In this document: in pieces, positions 60,294 through 64,000 of the stretch
How the letters are laid out: each line of letters opens with the position of its first letter
Position numbering within the stretch: position 1 is the stretch's first letter
NCBI RefSeq assembly: GCF_900156605.1
Contig: NZ_FTOA01000003.1
Coordinates: 558,001 to 622,000, forward strand
DNA: 64,000 bases
Direction: 5' to 3'
Source: Insolitispirillum peregrinum
GTDB lineage: Bacteria > Pseudomonadota > Alphaproteobacteria > Rhodospirillales > Rhodospirillaceae
Notes under the pieces: generated by a model
What the model was told of the DNA's origin: nothing
What the model saw: the letters and a program-made list of their open reading frames with translations, nothing else
The model's database searches: none
Program-made: the position numbers and the translations under genes

Positions 60294-61331
60294 ATGGGGC
60301 AATACAGGCAGAGGGGCAGGCGTGCCGGGGGCGTTCTGGCTCTGATGCTGGTTGCCTTGCTGGGGACGGCGGGCAACAGTGATGCTGCTGATCCTGCAAA
60401 GGCAACAGCTGGAAAACCGGCGGACATGCGGCCCCGGCTGGTGGTCGATGCCACCTATTATCCCTTTTCGGCGGTGGGCCGGTTGCAGGCGGCCGGGCAG
60501 ATTTTTTGCTCGGCAACGCTGATCAGCGCACGGGTGATCCTGACCGCCGGGCACTGCCTGTGGGACGCCAAGCGCAAGACGTGGCGGCCCGCCAATGATA
60601 TCCATTTCGTTGCGGGCTATCAGCGATCCAGCTTTATCGCCCATGGGCAGGGTGTGCGCTATCTGTCTCCTCTGACCAAAGAAAACAAGGCTCCTGATGG
60701 GGCGTCGGTGCCCAATGACTGGGCGTTGGTCGAACTGGACCGCTCGATCGGCAATGATGTTGGCTGGCTGGGCCTGGGACTGGATCTGGCCGCGACGTTG
60801 AAAAAAGCCCAGACGGAAACGCCCGCAGCGGCACCGCCGCTGTTTCTGGTGGCTTACCGCGAAGACCGTGCCCATGCCCTCAGCCTGCAAAGCCCCTGCC
60901 GGATCACCCGCGAGATGCATCAGGGGGCAATGTTGCTGAATGATTGTCAAGTGGTCCATGGCAGTTCCGGGTCGCCGCTGATTGCTTATCAAAACGGGCA
61001 GTTTCTGGTGGTCGGGGTGACCAGTGCCCGCGTCAGCTATCAGGACCGGGCCAGTGAAACGGCCACCGTCGGCATTGCCCCGCTTGCCGAGGCGGTCGCC
61101 AGTTACAAGCTGATCCCGAATCAGTCGCAGGTTCGTCCGGCCACCTTGCAAAAGGGCCTGCAAACGCTGGTGGCGGCCTTGAGCGATGGCACGCCACCTG
61201 CCGCCAGCCCGGAAAGTCTGGAGCGTTTGCTGCGCGCTGGTCTGACCCGTGACAAGGTGGCCCTGCCGCCGATGTCATTCCCCGAGTTGCAAAAGTGCCG
61301 GGGCGATTGCGCGCAGGCCGACAAGCCATAA
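60294..61331 (+). CDS. Exported trypsin-like serine protease
   Basis: This 345-residue protein has a signal peptide (residues 1-32, ending DAAD) and a chymotrypsin fold. The triad is visible: His in LTAGHCLWD, Asp in VPNDWALVELD and Ser in HGSSGSPLI, with the expected spacing. The last 80 residues form an extra helical tail. The start at 60294 is two bases after the previous stop. It probably acts in the periplasm or at the cell surface. Confidence 0.88.
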   Translation: MGQYRQRGRRAGGVLALMLVALLGTAGNSDAADPAKATAGKPADMRPRLVVDATYYPFSAVGRLQAAGQIFCSATLISARVILTAGHCLWDAKRKTWRPANDIHFVAGYQRSSFIAHGQGVRYLSPLTKENKAPDGASVPNDWALVELDRSIGNDVGWLGLGLDLAATLKKAQTETPAAAPPLFLVAYREDRAHALSLQSPCRITREMHQGAMLLNDCQVVHGSSGSPLIAYQNGQFLVVGVTSARVSYQDRASETATVGIAPLAEAVASYKLIPNQSQVRPATLQKGLQTLVAALSDGTPPAASPESLERLLRAGLTRDKVALPPMSFPELQKCRGDCAQADKP

Positions 61332-61475
61332 GGCTTTTGACACACTTTTATTCACAGTGCGCAGATTACAAAGCTGTTATGCTGTTGCGATACAGTGCCT
61401 TTCGGGCGGGTGTCGGTGTCCTGCGATGACAGACCCTGCTCAGGCACACCAAACATGGGGTAGGAGACGTCACCG

Positions 61476-61814
61476 ATGAAATATATCGTCGCCGTGATCA
61501 AGCCATTCAAACTCGATGCCGTGCGTGAAGCCCTGACCCCGCTGGGAGTGCAGGGATTAACGGTGTCCGAGGTCAAGGGATTTGGCCGCCAAAAGGGCCA
61601 GAAGGAAATCTATCGTGGGGCCGAGTATCTGGTCAGCTTCCTGCCGAAAGTGAAGATCGAGATTGCTGTTGATGACAGCATCGTTGATCAGGTGGTCGAA
61701 ACCATCACCGCCACCGCCCGCACCGACCAGATCGGTGACGGCAAGATCTTTGTGTTTGATTTACAGGGCGCGGTTCGCATCCGCACCGGTGAACGCGACG
61801 GCGAGGCACTGTAA
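61476..61814 (+). CDS. Nitrogen regulatory protein P-II
   Basis: This 112-residue protein matches the PII family: the start MKYIVAVIKPFKLDAVREAL, the T-loop with the uridylylated Tyr in GFGRQKGQKEIYRGAEY, and the C-terminal GDGKIFVFDL. PII proteins report nitrogen status to glutamine synthetase, the AmtB transporter and others. Neither glnA nor amtB is adjacent, so GlnB or GlnK cannot be chosen. It is followed by a half copy of a dispersed repeat and a terminator. Confidence 0.95.
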   Translation: MKYIVAVIKPFKLDAVREALTPLGVQGLTVSEVKGFGRQKGQKEIYRGAEYLVSFLPKVKIEIAVDDSIVDQVVETITATARTDQIGDGKIFVFDLQGAVRIRTGERDGEAL

Positions 61815-61821
61815 GCCTCCG

Positions 61822-61912
61822 CAGGACACGACACACAGAAAACAGGGTCATGGAGCGCTGCTCCATACCTCGCCGGGGCCGGGAGGCCCCGGACCCCATT
61901 AATTTGATAGTC
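61822..61912. repeat. Dispersed palindromic repeat, family 1 half copy D
   Basis: Starting at CAGGACACGACA (61822-61833) in the same orientation as copy A, this copy keeps the GGAGCGCTGCTCC and GGCCCCGGACCCC blocks but stops at the centre, TTTGATAGTCAAAG, where a terminator hairpin begins. The right half is missing. Confidence 0.8.
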
Positions 61913-61954
61913 AAAGAAAAAGCCGTGAGCGGGAAGGCTCACGGCTTTTTCTTT
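61913..61954. terminator. Bidirectional terminator between the PII and ilvC genes
   Basis: AAAGAAAAAGCCGTGAGC (61913-61930) and its exact complement (61937-61954) form an 18-base stem with a six-base loop and T runs on both sides. It stops both convergent transcripts. Confidence 0.95.
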
Positions 61955-62016
61955 GGTCAAGACCAGCACACATCAGCGCGCCAGAGAGTTTTGTCATCCC
62001 CGGCACGCGGTTTGTG

Positions 62017-63048
<1,032 letters not shown>

Positions 63049-63188
63049 TTATGTTCAGTCAGGTGGGAAGGGGCTTGCCTGCCCGCCGTGCCAGAGGGAT
63101 GACCAGATGGCGGGCAGACTAGCCTCCATTCCGGGTTTCTGACCAGAGAATTTCGGTCAGGTCACGGAAAGTGGGAGAGGGATAAACC

Positions 63189-63695
63189 TCAGATGGACTC
63201 CGAGCCACGGGCAATCGCCGCCGCCCCGGTGCGCGCCACATCAACCAGCCCCAGCGGCTCCATCAGGTTGATAAAGGCGTTCAGTTTGTCGGTCTTGCCG
63301 ACGATTTCAAAAACGAACGATTCGTTGCTGCTATCGACCACATTGGCGCGGAAAATGTCAGCAATCCGCAGGGCTTCGACGCGCTTTTCGCCGGTGCCGA
63401 CCACCTTGACCAGTGCCAGCTCGCGGCTGACATGCGGGCCTTCGACGGTCAGGTCATGCACGCGGCGCACCGGCACCAGACGGCCCAGCTGGGCCTTGAT
63501 CTGTTCGATCACCATCGGGGTGCCCGAGGTCACCAGCGTAATGCGCGACAGCTTTTCAGCCGGGTCGACTTCGGCAACGGTCAGGCTTTCGATGTTATAG
63601 CCACGGCCGGAAAACAGGCCGATCACGCGGGCCAGAACGCCCGATTCGTTGTCAACCAGAACCGAAATGGTGTGGGTGTTGATGTCGGTTGTCAT
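63189..63695 (-). CDS. ilvN: Acetolactate synthase small (regulatory) subunit
   Basis: This 168-residue ACT-domain protein gives valine feedback control to the synthase. The start HTISVLVDNESGVLARVIGLFSGRGYNIESL is the ACT domain. The second domain follows from about residue 80. The gene lies between ilvB and ilvC; the 100-base gap upstream holds two GC hairpins (around 63710-63760) of unknown use. Confidence 0.96.
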   Translation of the reverse strand: MTTDINTHTISVLVDNESGVLARVIGLFSGRGYNIESLTVAEVDPAEKLSRITLVTSGTPMVIEQIKAQLGRLVPVRRVHDLTVEGPHVSRELALVKVVGTGEKRVEALRIADIFRANVVDSSNESFVFEIVGKTDKLNAFINLMEPLGLVDVARTGAAAIARGSESI

Positions 63696-63795
63696 CGTGT
63701 CTGCGTCCCCCGCAAGGGGGCCTCCCCATGGCGGCCCGCCACCATGGGCGGGCCTGGGATTATCGGTAAGGTGAAGGCTGCCGGCGGGCGGCGGC

Positions 63796-64000
63796 TTACA
63801 CCAGAATCTGGCCTTCGGCGTCGATCGCCTGCTCGCCGTCTGCCACCGGGCCGAGCAGCATTTCGTTATGCGGCTTGCCCGACGGGATCATCGGATAGCA
63901 GTTTTCGGTCTGCGACACGCAGATGTCCATCAGCACCGGGCCGTTGGTGGCGATGGCGGCGCGGATGGCATCATCCAGCTGATCGGCTTTTTCGACCCGC
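63796..64000 (-). CDS. ilvB: Acetolactate synthase large subunit, C-terminal part (continues past the window)
   Basis: The last 67 codons of the large subunit are readable on the minus strand: KADQLDDAIRAAIATNGPVL, then QTENCYPMIPSGKPHNEMLLG and the end in GQILV. These match the C-terminal TPP-binding domain of biosynthetic acetolactate synthase. The start lies outside the window. It would complete an ilvB-ilvN-ilvC operon. Confidence 0.9.
   Translation of the reverse strand, partial: RVEKADQLDDAIRAAIATNGPVLMDICVSQTENCYPMIPSGKPHNEMLLGPVADGEQAIDAEGQILV

Noticed and set aside
61331-61475. A sigma-54 promoter for the PII gene
   Set aside because: No GG/GC pair with the -24/-12 spacing was found in the gap; a TTGACA is present but no good -10 box at the right distance.

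Overview
The window is GC-rich DNA from a free-living alphaproteobacterium, most likely a Rhodospirillales-type spirillum. The evidence is the codon use, a phasin (polyhydroxyalkanoate storage), a TonB/ExbBD system, a CreA-type protein, and dispersed palindromic repeats of a kind common in Alphaproteobacteria. The species cannot be named from sequence alone.

Region 1 (1-14,660) is one long rightward operon whose genes overlap or lie within 20 bases of each other. It encodes two radical SAM proteins, two SDR enzymes, an RmlD-like reductase, a TylCIII-type C-methyltransferase, a GT9-like protein, an Old Yellow Enzyme homologue, a large unrecognised protein, a HAD-phosphatase/APH-kinase fusion and a split transketolase. 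Together these look like a pathway for an unusual, probably carbon-branched, sugar of a surface glycan. Region 2 (14,660-20,400) holds a secreted type II asparaginase, a Bcr/CflA-type exporter with a 16-G tract upstream, an exbB-exbD-tonB operon and two families of dispersed repeats.

Region 3 (about 20,703-50,100) is a transposable prophage of about 29 kb, and a chimera. The left two thirds is a P2-type head/tail/lysis module: portal and terminase run right, capsid and tail genes run left, ending with the late control D gene and including an E/E' -1 frameshift. The right third is a Mu-type transposition module: repressor, BRO antirepressor, MuA-like DDE transposase, MuB-like ATPase, DUF3164 protein and GemA. 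It continues into a P2 Ogr-like zinc-finger activator and ends with a MuF-domain protein carrying a C-terminal nuclease-like domain, followed by an overlapping small acidic gene. I read this last pair as a candidate phage-borne toxin and immunity gene. Early and late genes diverge from a repressor in the middle, as in BcepMu rather than Mu. The left end sits in a lactate permease gene whose remainder is not found beyond the right end, so the locus has been rearranged or deleted.

Region 4 (50,200-64,000) is ordinary chromosome: alaS, a phasin, a YnfA membrane protein, a creatininase-like exported protein, a MoxR ATPase with its VWA partner, a lipoprotein, CreA, a methyltransferase, a trypsin-like protease and a PII protein. 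On the minus strand follow ilvC, ilvN and the 3' end of ilvB (branched-chain amino acid synthesis). Copies of the same dispersed repeats lie between several of these genes. No tRNA, rRNA or CRISPR array was seen.
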